A DNA stretch of 64,000 nt from an uncultured Tenacibaculum sp. (lineage in GTDB: Bacteria; Bacteroidota; Bacteroidia; Flavobacteriales; Flavobacteriaceae), in the NCBI GenBank assembly GCA_947496185.1, contig CANMCD010000011.1, positions 62,001-126,000 on the forward strand, in the 5' to 3' direction. Position 1 is the first letter of the stretch. Every line of letters starts with the position of its first letter. The position numbers were made by a program, and so were the translations under genes. Under the pieces are notes generated by a model. It searched no databases. It was not told the DNA's origin and saw nothing but the letters and a program-made list of their open reading frames with translations. This document shows, piece by piece, positions 18,864 through 27,528 of the stretch.

Positions 18864-19415
18864 TTAAAATTTATACCCAACACCAATTTGTAAATAATTA
18901 GTAGATTCTTGTAGACCAATAATACCCAAAAAAAGAATGTCCATGTTTATTCTTTCCATTATTCCAAAAGAATACCTAGCACTGATAAAAAAGTCATCAC
19001 TAATATCGACACCTAATCCAGTAGTTAATCCTAATCCGATAGAAAAATCGTCCATATAAGAATCTAAATAAGGGCCTATTTGTAAATACACTGGTTTTGC
19101 AATATAATATTTAGCAACCAAAGCTATGGCAAGTAAATTTAAACCATAATCCTCCTTAAAAAAGATTCTGTTATAGTTTAACTCTGTTTGAAGATAAAAT
19201 TTTTCAGAAAATTCAACATCTAATAATCCACCAATAAAAAAACCAGAGGTTGTCATATTAATTTCTTTACGGTTAAATATATCTGCGAGATCAGTGTTTT
19301 CGATAGATAAATTTTTAGTAGTTAAATTATAACCTCCTGTAATACCAAATCGAGGGTTTTGTGCAGCAAGTGACAAACTTATTACCATCACAGCAATCCA
19401 TAGTAGTTTTTTCAT
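18864..19415 (-). CDS. Outer-membrane beta-barrel protein, paralogue
   Basis: 183 aa with signal peptide MKKLLWIAVMVISLSLAAQ and end NYLQIGVGYKF, nearly the same as its neighbour. The middle is diverged: FGITGGYNLTTKN, then EFSEKFYLQTELNYN and DISDDFFISARYSFGIMERI. Tandem duplication followed by divergence is the simplest reading. The C-terminal Phe and strand pattern support outer-membrane insertion by BAM. Role unknown. Confidence 0.87.
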   Translation of the reverse strand: MKKLLWIAVMVISLSLAAQNPRFGITGGYNLTTKNLSIENTDLADIFNRKEINMTTSGFFIGGLLDVEFSEKFYLQTELNYNRIFFKEDYGLNLLAIALVAKYYIAKPVYLQIGPYLDSYMDDFSIGLGLTTGLGVDISDDFFISARYSFGIMERINMDILFLGIIGLQESTNYLQIGVGYKF

Positions 19416-19443
19416 TTTATATTAAGTTCATTTTTAAAGTTTG

Positions 19444-19451
19444 CAAAGATA
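19444..19451 (-). promoter_or_regulatory. -7 box of the second OMP gene
   Basis: TATCTTTG on the minus strand, identical to the -7 box of the paralogue and at the same distance (28 bp) from the start codon. The -33 element is not obvious. Confidence 0.55.
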
Positions 19452-19689
19452 CTGTAATTGATATTGAACCTTTATTTATATGCTTTTTTGTGTAAACTTT
19501 AACAAGGGATTAATAGTTTTTTTGAGAAAAATAAAAACTTTACTCGAAGTAATTGTCTTTTATTCAGGAGGTTTTTTGTTTTTTTATAGGGAGGTACTCT
19601 TTTGTGGTGTTTTTTAATATTACGTTAAAATAAAAGTATGAATGCTAAGAATTTTATATATTTCGTTTTAGAAACAATCTATAAACCTT

Positions 19690-19797
19690 ATGAATTTTCA
19701 AAAGTACCAATGGAAAAAAGAATATGCTTTAGTTTTAGTTGCTAATGTAATATATATAGCCCTGTTTTATATAATCATGAATAAATTTTCAATATAA
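19690..19797 (+). CDS. 35-aa single-helix membrane microprotein
   Basis: A short ORF starting MNFQKYQWKKEYALVLVANV. It has a basic N-terminus followed by one hydrophobic helix (about residues 13-30) and a short polar tail. Its stop is only 2 nt before the ATG of the sodium:solute symporter gene, so the two are probably translated together. Coding is supported by the exact abutment and by the membrane-helix pattern. A small accessory subunit of the symporter is the natural guess, by analogy with DUF4212-type small subunits, but I do not recognise the sequence itself. Confidence 0.6.
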   Translation: MNFQKYQWKKEYALVLVANVIYIALFYIIMNKFSI

Positions 19798-19799
19798 TT

Positions 19800-21461
19800 A
19801 TGGCAAGTATAGATTGGATTGTATTATCCGTTACCTTGACTTTTATTGTTGTCTATGGAGCATGGAAAACGAGAAAAAATAAAAGTGTTGATGATTATAT
19901 TAAAGGAGGAAATGAAAGTAAATGGTGGACTATAGGGTTGTCGGTTATGGCGACACAGGCCAGTGCGATTACCTTTTTATCAACTCCGGGTCAAGCTTTT
20001 CATAGTGGAATGGGATTTGTTCAGTTTTATTTTGGTTTGCCCATTGCAATGGTTATTATATGTTTGGTCTTTATTCCTATGTATCATAAGCTGAATGTCT
20101 ACACCGCATATGAATACCTTGAAAGTAGATTTGATAAAAAAACAAGAGTTCTAACAGCTATTTTATTTCTAATTCAAAGGGGATTGGCAGCAGGAATTAC
20201 CATTTTTGCTCCAGCTATTATTTTATCTTCTGTTTTGGGGTGGGATTTAATAGTTTTGAATATTATTATTGGGGTATTGGTTATTATTTATACTGTTTCG
20301 GGGGGGACAAAAGCTGTAAGTGTTACTCAAAAGCAGCAAATGGCCGTGATTTTTGCAGGCATGTTTGTCGCTTTTTATTTAATAGTTCAATATTTACCAG
20401 ATGAAATAACCTTTACTAAAGCTTTAGAAATTGCGGGTGCTAGCCAAAAAATGGAAATACTAGATTTTTCTTGGGACTTAAATAATAGGTATACTATATG
20501 GACAGGGTTGCTCGGAGGAACTTTTTTAATGCTGTCTTATTTTGGAACCGATCAAAGCCAGGTACAGCGTTATCTTTCTGGAAAATCAGTAAGAGAAAGC
20601 CAATTAGGATTGACATTTAACGGTCTTTTAAAAGTACCTATGCAGTTTTTTATTTTGTTAGTAGGTGTAATGGTATTTGTGTTTTACCAATTTAATGCTG
20701 CACCTTTAAATTTTAACCCAAAAGCAGAGGAAGTTGTAAAAAATTCTGAGTATGCAAAAAACTATGAAGCGTTAACAATAAAGCATCAAGAAATAGAACA
20801 AAAGAAAAAGCTGTTAATTCTAAATGGGTTAACAAGCGAAACAAAAACGGAACTTCAAGAGTTAAATAAACAAGATTTACGTTTAAAAGAAGCGGCCAAA
20901 AAGGTGATTAAAAAAGCCAATAGCTCTATGGAAACAAACGATAAAGATTATGTTTTTATAGGGTTTATTCTTAAGTATTTACCCAAAGGATTAATAGGTT
21001 TGTTATTAGCCGTAATTTTGTCAGCAGCCATGTCTTCTACAGCTTCAGAACTTAATGCATTGGCTTCGACAACGGCTATTGATTTATATAAAAGAAATAC
21101 AACTAAGGAATATTCAGAACAACATTACGTAAAGATGTCTAAATGGTTTACCCTTGGATGGGGAATCTTGGCAATTCTAGTTGCCTGTGTAGCAAATTTA
21201 TTTGATAATTTAATTCAATTAGTAAACATCATTGGTTCTATTTTTTACGGAAATGTATTGGGGATTTTTCTAGTAGCATTTTTTATCAAGTTTGTAAAAG
21301 GGAAAGCTATATTTATTGCAGCAATTATTACACAGCTTATAATTATAGCTGTTTGGTATAAAGATTGGCTGCCTTACCTTTGGCTTAATGCATTAGGATG
21401 TGGTTTGGTGATTTTTATAGCTATGATATTACAAAAAGTGAATAATTATAATAGTAAATGA
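19800..21461 (+). CDS. Sodium:solute symporter (SSS family)
   Basis: 553 aa, about 13 transmembrane helices. Family features are IKGGNESKWWTIGLSVMATQASAITFLSTPGQAF in the first two helices (split here only for description) and YTAYEYLESRF. A later helix carries AMSSTASELNALASTTAIDLYKR, the usual sodium-site region. Residues about 305-380 form a hydrophilic, Lys/Glu-rich loop that may be a coiled coil. The substrate cannot be read from the sequence; sugars, proline or monocarboxylates are carried by relatives. It overlaps the following acetyltransferase gene by 4 bp and is preceded by the microprotein. Confidence 0.93.
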   Translation: MASIDWIVLSVTLTFIVVYGAWKTRKNKSVDDYIKGGNESKWWTIGLSVMATQASAITFLSTPGQAFHSGMGFVQFYFGLPIAMVIICLVFIPMYHKLNVYTAYEYLESRFDKKTRVLTAILFLIQRGLAAGITIFAPAIILSSVLGWDLIVLNIIIGVLVIIYTVSGGTKAVSVTQKQQMAVIFAGMFVAFYLIVQYLPDEITFTKALEIAGASQKMEILDFSWDLNNRYTIWTGLLGGTFLMLSYFGTDQSQVQRYLSGKSVRESQLGLTFNGLLKVPMQFFILLVGVMVFVFYQFNAAPLNFNPKAEEVVKNSEYAKNYEALTIKHQEIEQKKKLLILNGLTSETKTELQELNKQDLRLKEAAKKVIKKANSSMETNDKDYVFIGFILKYLPKGLIGLLLAVILSAAMSSTASELNALASTTAIDLYKRNTTKEYSEQHYVKMSKWFTLGWGILAILVACVANLFDNLIQLVNIIGSIFYGNVLGIFLVAFFIKFVKGKAIFIAAIITQLIIIAVWYKDWLPYLWLNALGCGLVIFIAMILQKVNNYNSK

Positions 21462-21916
21462 TAGCGATTAGAAAAGCAACGTTAGAAGACCTGTCTAATT
21501 TATTAAAGTTTGAACAAGAATTAATTCAAGCTGAACGTCCCTTTACAACTACTTTGAAAGAAGATACGTTTCATTATTATGATATGAAGGAAATGATTTT
21601 GTCTGATGATTTCGAATTATTAATAGCGGAGGAAAATAAAAAAATGGCTGCAACTGGGTATGCTCGAATTAAAACTTCAGAAAAACCATACTACAATTTT
21701 GGTAGTTGTGGATATTTAGGGTTTATGTATACAGCGCCAGAATACAGAGGGAGAGGGATTAATAAACTTATTATTGATCGTTTATTAGCATGGGTGAAAT
21801 CTAAAGGTATTAGTGAAGTCCAATTAGATGTATACGCGGATAATGAAGGAGCTATAAAAGCCTATGAAAAGGCTGGATTTAAATCAGAGTTACTTAAAAT
21901 GAGAATGTCTATTTAG
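21458..21916 (+). CDS. GNAT family N-acetyltransferase
   Basis: 152 aa. Acetyl-CoA binding motif A is YTAPEYRGRGINKLIIDRLLAW (R/Q-x-x-G-x-G/A form), and motif B is LDVYADNEGAIKAYEKAGFK, both standard for GNAT. The ATG overlaps the symporter stop (ATGA), so it is translationally coupled. The acetylated substrate is unknown; a link to the transported solute is possible but not shown. Confidence 0.92.
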   Translation: MIAIRKATLEDLSNLLKFEQELIQAERPFTTTLKEDTFHYYDMKEMILSDDFELLIAEENKKMAATGYARIKTSEKPYYNFGSCGYLGFMYTAPEYRGRGINKLIIDRLLAWVKSKGISEVQLDVYADNEGAIKAYEKAGFKSELLKMRMSI

Positions 21917-21953
21917 ATAAGTAGGAAGCCTTATTATAATAAAATAAAAAAAT

Positions 21954-21990
21954 AAAAGCTCATAGTTGTTTTTTCTATGAGCTTTTGTTT
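21954..21990. terminator. Bidirectional intrinsic terminator
   Basis: A 12-bp stem (AAAAGCTCATAG / CTATGAGCTTTT) lies between the convergent acetyltransferase and DUF2911 genes. Confidence 0.85.
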
Positions 21991-22007
21991 TATAAATAAA
22001 CGATTGT

Positions 22008-22850
22008 TTATTGCATTTTTGCTAAAAACTCTTTATTCTTTTTAACATAATTTTCATTACCTTGTTTTTCAGCATTCGCTAAGGATGCTTTAGCCGCTTT
22101 AATTGCTCCTTTCTTATCTCCAGCTTTCGCTAGGATCAAAGATTGTTGACGTAAAAACCAAAAACGAGGTTTGTCTTTTGTTAATTCAACCGCTTTGTTA
22201 ATCCAAACTTTAGCTTTGTGAATGTCTTTACCTTGCTCAAGGTAATACACAGCAGACTTATAATAATCGTTAGGGCTTGGGCCATTCATGATTTTAGTAA
22301 TAGATTTCTCTACGTTTTTATTTGTAAACGTTTTGAAAGTTACTCCTACATACACGTTTTCCCATAAAAATCCAATTACAGCAGAGTCGTTTTTAATATC
22401 ATCAATAGTAATGGTGAAAGTTTCAATTGGCATTGGCATTGGCGTAACTTTTACCGAAGTAGATAATGCTATTTTCTCATTACTCCAATCTTTGGGTGTT
22501 CCCCAGTTTTCAGTTTCTGTGTAGAAAAAGATTTCCCAAGAAGATTTCCCTGGCTTTGAATAGATAGCATATTTTCCTTTTTTTAATACTTTACCATTAA
22601 TCGTAACATCCTTACTAAAAGAAATGGTCGTATTTCTATTAGCGCCAGTTCGCCATAACTTGTCAAAAGGTACTAAGTCCCCAAAAATAGTTCTACCTTT
22701 TACTCCAGGTCTTGAATACTCGATGCTAACATCGGTTAAGCCTACTTTTTGTTCTAATTTACTAAGTGGGCTTGGAGCAGGGGTTTCTACTTGTGCTTGA
22801 ATATTTGTTAATAAAGCAGTAACAAATAAACCTAAAAATAGTTTTTTCAT
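22008..22850 (-). CDS. DUF2911 family secreted protein
   Basis: 280 aa with a signal peptide (MKKLFLGLFVTALLTNIQAQ). Residues 25-170 match DUF2911: VSIEYSRPGVKGRTIFGDLVPFDKLWRTGANRNT, then LKKGKYAIYSKPG and WGTPKDWS. The C-terminal 90 residues are helical with a tetratricopeptide-like pattern (YYLEQGKDIHKAKVWINKAVELTKDKPRFWFL). This is a widespread Bacteroidota family of unknown function, periplasmic by signal peptide. No consensus promoter was recognised upstream. Confidence 0.9.
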   Translation of the reverse strand: MKKLFLGLFVTALLTNIQAQVETPAPSPLSKLEQKVGLTDVSIEYSRPGVKGRTIFGDLVPFDKLWRTGANRNTTISFSKDVTINGKVLKKGKYAIYSKPGKSSWEIFFYTETENWGTPKDWSNEKIALSTSVKVTPMPMPIETFTITIDDIKNDSAVIGFLWENVYVGVTFKTFTNKNVEKSITKIMNGPSPNDYYKSAVYYLEQGKDIHKAKVWINKAVELTKDKPRFWFLRQQSLILAKAGDKKGAIKAAKASLANAEKQGNENYVKKNKEFLAKMQ

Positions 22851-22923
22851 TATTTCTGTAAGTTTAATTTTTGAATGGTATTTAAAATGTTGTTAAGCTA
22901 CATAGAGCTTACCTTCAAAATTA

Positions 22924-23157
22924 ATGAAAAATATTTATAAAAACTTACTTAAAGAAAAAGGGAGTCGTGCTATATTTGATTTTACAAAATTTTATAGAAC
23001 AGTTTAGTATAATAATGGTAATTGTTTCGACAAAGGAAATGAATTAAACTCGAATGCTGTATTAGAAAAACTACTACAAAGTTCTAATTATCCATTCGCA
23101 TTAAACGAAACAGTAATTAACTGCACTAGTTTAAAATATTCAAAACTATATGTCTAA
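22924..23157 (+). pseudogene. Possible remnant ORF with one in-frame stop
   Basis: 78 codons from ATG 22924 to TAA 23155, broken once by TAG at 23005. The two halves (MKNIYKNLLKEKGSRAIFDF and YNNGNCFDKGNELNSNAVLE) look compositionally like protein, and one stop in 78 codons is few for such AT-rich DNA. It ends inside the leader of the aquaporin gene. It matches nothing I know and may be chance. Confidence 0.25.
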
Positions 23158-23173
23158 TTTAAAACCTATTTGT

Positions 23174-23827
23174 ATGAAAAAATACATTTCTGAATTTGTA
23201 GGTACTTTTGCCTTAATTTTTTGTGGAACAGGAGCGATGACTGTTCAAGAAGTAACCCAAGGTGTGGATTTAACCCATACTGGAGTAGCTATTACTTGGG
23301 GAATAATCGTAATGGCAATGATTTACGCTTTCGGTGAAAAGTCTGGAGCTCATTTTAATCCTGCAGTAACCATTGCTTTTGCTATAGCTAAAAAGTTTTC
23401 ATGGAAAGAAGTTACCCCTTATATAGGAGCACAACTTTTAGGGGCAATAACAGCAAGTGCCACGTTGTGGGTATTGTTTCCTGAAAGTGAATATTATGGA
23501 GCCACAATTCCTTCCTTATTGCCTTGGAGAGCTTTTGTATTAGAGTTTTTATTAACTTTTTTTCTAATGATTACCATCTACAATGTATCAACTGGGAGTA
23601 AAGAGGTTGGTGTAATGGCAGGTATTGCTATTGGGGGAGTGGTATTATTAGAAGCCATGTTTGCAGGACCTATGACTAAAGCCTCAATGAATCCTGCAAG
23701 GTCAATAAGTCCCGCAATTGTATCTGGACATTACGAGCATCTATGGTTATATATTGCCGCTCCTATATTAGGGGCTTTAGTGGCTGTATGGGTGGGTAAT
23801 CTAGTAAAAGACGAAACCCATATTTAG
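23174..23827 (+). CDS. Aquaporin/glycerol facilitator (MIP family)
   Basis: 217 aa with six transmembrane helices and both half-helix motifs, HFNPAVT and ASMNPARS. The second has the usual Arg of the selectivity filter. The start at 23174 (MKKYISEFVGTFALIF) is chosen because MIP proteins begin just before this helix. An in-frame ATG at 23150 would add eight unusual residues. The narrow-pore pattern (no extra Asp after the second NPA) points to a water channel more than a glycerol channel, but this is only a weak call. Converges with gldG, 3 bp apart. Confidence 0.93.
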   Translation: MKKYISEFVGTFALIFCGTGAMTVQEVTQGVDLTHTGVAITWGIIVMAMIYAFGEKSGAHFNPAVTIAFAIAKKFSWKEVTPYIGAQLLGAITASATLWVLFPESEYYGATIPSLLPWRAFVLEFLLTFFLMITIYNVSTGSKEVGVMAGIAIGGVVLLEAMFAGPMTKASMNPARSISPAIVSGHYEHLWLYIAAPILGALVAVWVGNLVKDETHI

Positions 23828-23830
23828 TAT

Positions 23831-25471
23831 TTAGGAATATTGTTTTTTTCTCCAGTATGTATAAAATCCCCCCAGAATAATAAATATAGCAATAGGTAAA
23901 ATAATATTTAAAAATTGCCAGAAACGTTTTTCACTATACGCTTTTTGTTTGTCTAAAAGATTAATCTGAAGTGTTTTTGATCTCAAGTTGATAAGACCAA
24001 TATCATCGAGTAAATAATCAACAGCATTAAAGATGAATTCTTTATTTCCATAATGAGCACCAGTCCATTTATCTTTGGATAAGTCATAAGGTTTTCCTTT
24101 TAAAATTTGATTTTTACCAATATCACCATCTGCTATTACAATCATTTTGTTCGAGTGTTTGTCAGAGATGAAATTGTCGGTATTAAATGGTTTAACCCTG
24201 TTTTTGTATGCAGAGCTAAAAGTCCCTTCCAAAAGGACAGCTAATAACTGTGCTCCTCCATTATATTCTTGTTGCTGCGGCTCTTTTGCGATACTTTGAA
24301 GCTCAATAAAATTAGGAGTTCCAATTTTTTTGGTTAATTCAGAGGAAATCAAAAGTGGTGTTTTTTTAATTCCCCCTTTCAATACATCAATTTGTGTAGT
24401 AAATTGGAAACGTACAGGAGCAATGTTTTTGGTAATAGGATGATTAGGGTGTCCATTTACTAATGGGTGAAAGAACCAGTTGAGATGTTGGAACTGAGTT
24501 TGGTTACCTGTATTTCCTGTAGCTAGAGGGATTTTAGCACTGTATAAGTCCTGTACAAGTTTATTGTTGATTCTCACTTGATAGCTAAATAGTAAATCTG
24601 TAAGATTTAAATCTCTAGGAAAAGCTAGCATTTTACCCTCGTTATATAAACTATCAGTATCTGCTATATTGGTGTCAATCATCCAGATACTTCTTCCGCC
24701 CTTGTTAATGTATTGATCTAATACAAACTTTTCATTTTCGGTAAACCGTTCTGTAGGTTTAGCAATAAAAGCTAAATCGTATTCTGTTAGTTCTTTAAGT
24801 GTTTTTTGAGGGTTGTTTTTTGTACTGTCTAAAGTAAATTTAGCGAGACGGTATTTACTTTTTAATCTAGTAAGAATACTGTATAAATAGATATCGTCTA
24901 GTTCTCCATTACCAGCTAAAACTGCAATTTTTTTCTTAGTCTTTTTAGTTATCAAATCAAAAGAGCTAGCAAAAGAATATTCAAGTTTTTCAATAGCATT
25001 TTGAAGTTGTTCTTCTTGTGTTTTAAAAGTAGTATTTGGTAATAAGGATACAATTTCTTTTTTGTTTTTATAGCTTATTTCCGCCCAAGGAAAAATAATA
25101 GCTTCCGATAGTTTACCTTCTTCTTCTACGGTTAATTGACTAGGAATCATTCCTTTTTTTATTAACTGTTCACGAAAATTATCAGGGTTTACAAAACGAA
25201 AATGTATATACCCGTTTCGAGCTTTTAATTCTTCTAAAAACTGTCTGGTTTCTATTTGTAGTCGTTTAAACTCTGAAGGAAAATCTCCTTCTAAATAAAC
25301 TGAAATTAATAATGGAGTAGCTAGGCTATCTACTAGGTTAGTGGTAACAGAAGATAGTGTATAGCGTTTGTCTTGTGTTATATCGATACGTTTATAAAGT
25401 TTGTCTCCAACAAAATTAACTAGAAGTAACACGATGAAAACAATACAAATATGTTGTATTTTTTTATTCAT
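23831..25471 (-). CDS. gldG: Gliding motility ABC component GldG
   Basis: 546 aa. One N-terminal membrane helix (residues 7-24) is followed by a large periplasmic part with DKRYTLSSVTTNLVDSLATPLLISVYLEGDFP, the signature of the GldG/ABC-type uncharacterised substrate domain. There is one C-terminal helix (about 522-540, FLNIILPIAIFIILGGFYTYW). In Flavobacterium johnsoniae, GldA, GldF and GldG were linked to gliding. GldA (the ATPase) is not in this window. It overlaps gldF by 8 bp. Confidence 0.93.
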   Translation of the reverse strand: MNKKIQHICIVFIVLLLVNFVGDKLYKRIDITQDKRYTLSSVTTNLVDSLATPLLISVYLEGDFPSEFKRLQIETRQFLEELKARNGYIHFRFVNPDNFREQLIKKGMIPSQLTVEEEGKLSEAIIFPWAEISYKNKKEIVSLLPNTTFKTQEEQLQNAIEKLEYSFASSFDLITKKTKKKIAVLAGNGELDDIYLYSILTRLKSKYRLAKFTLDSTKNNPQKTLKELTEYDLAFIAKPTERFTENEKFVLDQYINKGGRSIWMIDTNIADTDSLYNEGKMLAFPRDLNLTDLLFSYQVRINNKLVQDLYSAKIPLATGNTGNQTQFQHLNWFFHPLVNGHPNHPITKNIAPVRFQFTTQIDVLKGGIKKTPLLISSELTKKIGTPNFIELQSIAKEPQQQEYNGGAQLLAVLLEGTFSSAYKNRVKPFNTDNFISDKHSNKMIVIADGDIGKNQILKGKPYDLSKDKWTGAHYGNKEFIFNAVDYLLDDIGLINLRSKTLQINLLDKQKAYSEKRFWQFLNIILPIAIFIILGGFYTYWRKKQYS

Positions 25472-26183
25472 TTTTCAGTTGTTGTTTAGTAATAAAAAGG
25501 AAGAAAAAAGTAAGGCTTATGAAATATAAGATATCTCTTGAATCTATTACGCCGCGACGCATACTCTTGTAATGCTCGTTGATTCCGAATTGTTGTAAGC
25601 TATATCCAGTTTTTTCTAAAGAACTACCAAGTGCATCTACACCCATATACAAAATAAAGATAATAAAGGCACCAATGATAAAGGCAATAATTTGATTTTT
25701 AGATAGGGTAGAAGTGAATAAACCAATTGAAACATAAGATGCAGCTAAAAAAAGTAGCCCGATATATGAGCCCACTGTACTACCTATATCTAGGTTCCCA
25801 ACAGGGTTGCCTAATTGGTATACTGTATATACATATGTTAAAGTAGGTAATAAAGCCATAATTACCAATACCAATGCAGCAAAAAACTTTCCTAAGATGA
25901 TTTGCCAATCTGTAAGTGGTTTTGTTTTTAAAATTTCGATAGTTCCGCTCTGGTATTCTTCCGCAAAACTTTTCATTGTAATTGCAGGAATTAAAAACAT
26001 TAGTAGGATGGGAGCTATGTAGAAATAACTATTTAAATCAGCAAAGCCCGCCGTTAATATATTTAAATTATCTTTAAATATCCATAGTAATAGCCCATTG
26101 ATTAATAGGTAAATACCAACAACCAAATACGCAATAGTTGAGGTAAAAAAAGCATTAAGTTCTTTTGTAAATATAGCTAACAT
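25464..26183 (-). CDS. gldF: Gliding motility ABC permease GldF
   Basis: 239 aa, six transmembrane helices, ABC-2 type permease. MLAIFTKELNAFFTSTIAYLV begins it, with MKSFAEEYQSGTIEILKTKPLTDWQIILGKF as the conserved cytoplasmic element. GldF works with GldG and the GldA ATPase. Preceded by a TATTTTTG box in the gap after the monooxygenase gene, so it may have its own promoter in addition to read-through. Confidence 0.94.
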   Translation of the reverse strand: MLAIFTKELNAFFTSTIAYLVVGIYLLINGLLLWIFKDNLNILTAGFADLNSYFYIAPILLMFLIPAITMKSFAEEYQSGTIEILKTKPLTDWQIILGKFFAALVLVIMALLPTLTYVYTVYQLGNPVGNLDIGSTVGSYIGLLFLAASYVSIGLFTSTLSKNQIIAFIIGAFIIFILYMGVDALGSSLEKTGYSLQQFGINEHYKSMRRGVIDSRDILYFISLTFFFLFITKQQLKNE

Positions 26184-26210
26184 ATCTTGTTATGATATTT
26201 ATTTGATCGT

Positions 26211-26218
26211 CAAAAATA
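26211..26218 (-). promoter_or_regulatory. -7 box before gldF
   Basis: TATTTTTG on the minus strand, perfect TAnnTTTG, 28 bp before the gldF start. No clear -33 TTTG. Confidence 0.45.
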
Positions 26219-26240
26219 CTATTATTCTAAGAATTATAGT

Positions 26241-26537
26241 TTACGTTAATGAGGCAACCTTATCTAGGCTCCAAGCTAGAGGTTTGTCATTAAACATAAC
26301 CTTTGTTTTTGCCCAAATATCCTTAAATAATTCAGAATTTCGATAATTTTCTAAATCTTCTTCACTATCCCAGTGGCTATAGGTAAAAAATACGTTGGGT
26401 TGGTTTTTGTCTCGGTACATTTCTAATAAACGACAGCCAGATGAATTTCGTATATGTTGTTTTTTATCTTCAAAATTGGCGATAAACTCCGTTATTTTTT
26501 CAGGTTTAAAGCTCATCTTTACAATACGTATTAGCAT
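26241..26537 (-). CDS. ABM-fold putative quinol monooxygenase
   Basis: 98 aa, the size of a single dimeric alpha/beta barrel of the antibiotic-biosynthesis-monooxygenase fold. MLIRIVKMSFKPEKITEFI, GCRLLEMYRDKNQPNVFFTYSHWDSEEDLENYRNS and the aromatic end fit the cofactor-free YgiN-like group. It is separated from the SAM hydrolase gene by 3 bp, so it is in the same transcript. Substrate unknown. Confidence 0.85.
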   Translation of the reverse strand: MLIRIVKMSFKPEKITEFIANFEDKKQHIRNSSGCRLLEMYRDKNQPNVFFTYSHWDSEEDLENYRNSELFKDIWAKTKVMFNDKPLAWSLDKVASLT

Positions 26538-26540
26538 ATT

Positions 26541-27407
26541 TTATTGATTTATAGTCGTAAATTCAGGTGTTTTCGTGTCTTCAAATTCGATAATAACGGG
26601 GTCTCTATATTTGATTCCCAGTAAAGTAGAAGCTCCGCCAACTGTTTCTAGATTGCTTTTATAAATGGCAATTTCTAAAAATCCAGCCGAATTAAAAATT
26701 GCTAATTTTTCTCCATCAAATTGTCGTTGACTTTCAGGAAGTGAATAGTCAACAATTTCATTATAGCGGTCAAATATTTGTTTAAACTGATAACCTCTTA
26801 TAGAGAGTGTAAACTGTCTTCCTTTTCCAATGTTCTTTACTGTTTTTCGATGAATATTAGAAATAGCATTACCATAGTTATCAATATAGATGACTCCTCC
26901 TTTGATGAGGTTGGATTTTTGGTTTACTTTCGGTTGGATTTCAACTAACTTTCTATACTCATTTACTTCTTTACCAATAACATTCAATTTACCTCCTCGG
27001 GCTATATGAGAAGCTACTTTAACAAAAACATCTAATACAGGAAAACTAGTACTGATATGATCGTGTATATTAATTTCAACAATTTTTGTAGGTTTTACCT
27101 CATTTGTTACCATAGAAATCAAACCGTTGTCAGGACAAATAAAATAATGACCGTCTAGTTCGATTGCCAAATGCTTGTTATCGATACTTAATTCAGAGTC
27201 GACACCCACAATATGAATCGTGTTTTTTGGGAAGCTCTTATAAGCGTTTTTTAACACATAAGCGGTTTGTGTAATATTAAATGGAGAAATTTGGTGTGTA
27301 ATATCGACAATATTAGCCGCGGGAAGCTCTGAATAGATAGCCCCTTTTACAGCACCTACAAAGTGGTCTTTAGTTCCGAAATCAGTAGTTAATGTAATAA
27401 GAGACAT
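26541..27407 (-). CDS. SAM hydroxide adenosyltransferase (DUF62)
   Basis: 288 aa of the chlorinase/fluorinase-like family. MSLITLTTDFGTKDHFVGAVKG, VDITHQISPFNITQTAYVL, HIVGVDSE and YIDNYGNAISNI are its conserved blocks. Standard members hydrolyse S-adenosylmethionine to adenosine and methionine. No halide-enzyme feature stands out. First gene of a likely operon with the monooxygenase and gldFG. Confidence 0.92.
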   Translation of the reverse strand: MSLITLTTDFGTKDHFVGAVKGAIYSELPAANIVDITHQISPFNITQTAYVLKNAYKSFPKNTIHIVGVDSELSIDNKHLAIELDGHYFICPDNGLISMVTNEVKPTKIVEINIHDHISTSFPVLDVFVKVASHIARGGKLNVIGKEVNEYRKLVEIQPKVNQKSNLIKGGVIYIDNYGNAISNIHRKTVKNIGKGRQFTLSIRGYQFKQIFDRYNEIVDYSLPESQRQFDGEKLAIFNSAGFLEIAIYKSNLETVGGASTLLGIKYRDPVIIEFEDTKTPEFTTINQ

Positions 27408-27459
27408 TAGTTTAACTTCTTGTTATGGTGTTTTTGTAAAATATTATTTAAAATAATAA

Positions 27460-27467
27460 CAAAACTA
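27460..27467 (-). promoter_or_regulatory. -7 box of the SAM hydrolase gene
   Basis: TAGTTTTG on the minus strand, perfect TAnnTTTG, 53 bp before the start. The -33 element is not clear. Confidence 0.45.
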
Positions 27468-27528
27468 AACAAATCATTAAAAATAATCATTATTTTTAGA
27501 GGGAATAATATCATAAAATATACAGCCT

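Noticed and set aside
19639-19745. Short ORF from ATG 19639 overlapping the microprotein in another frame
   Set aside because: It overlaps the better-placed microprotein, shows no membrane or domain pattern, and is not adjacent to the symporter start.
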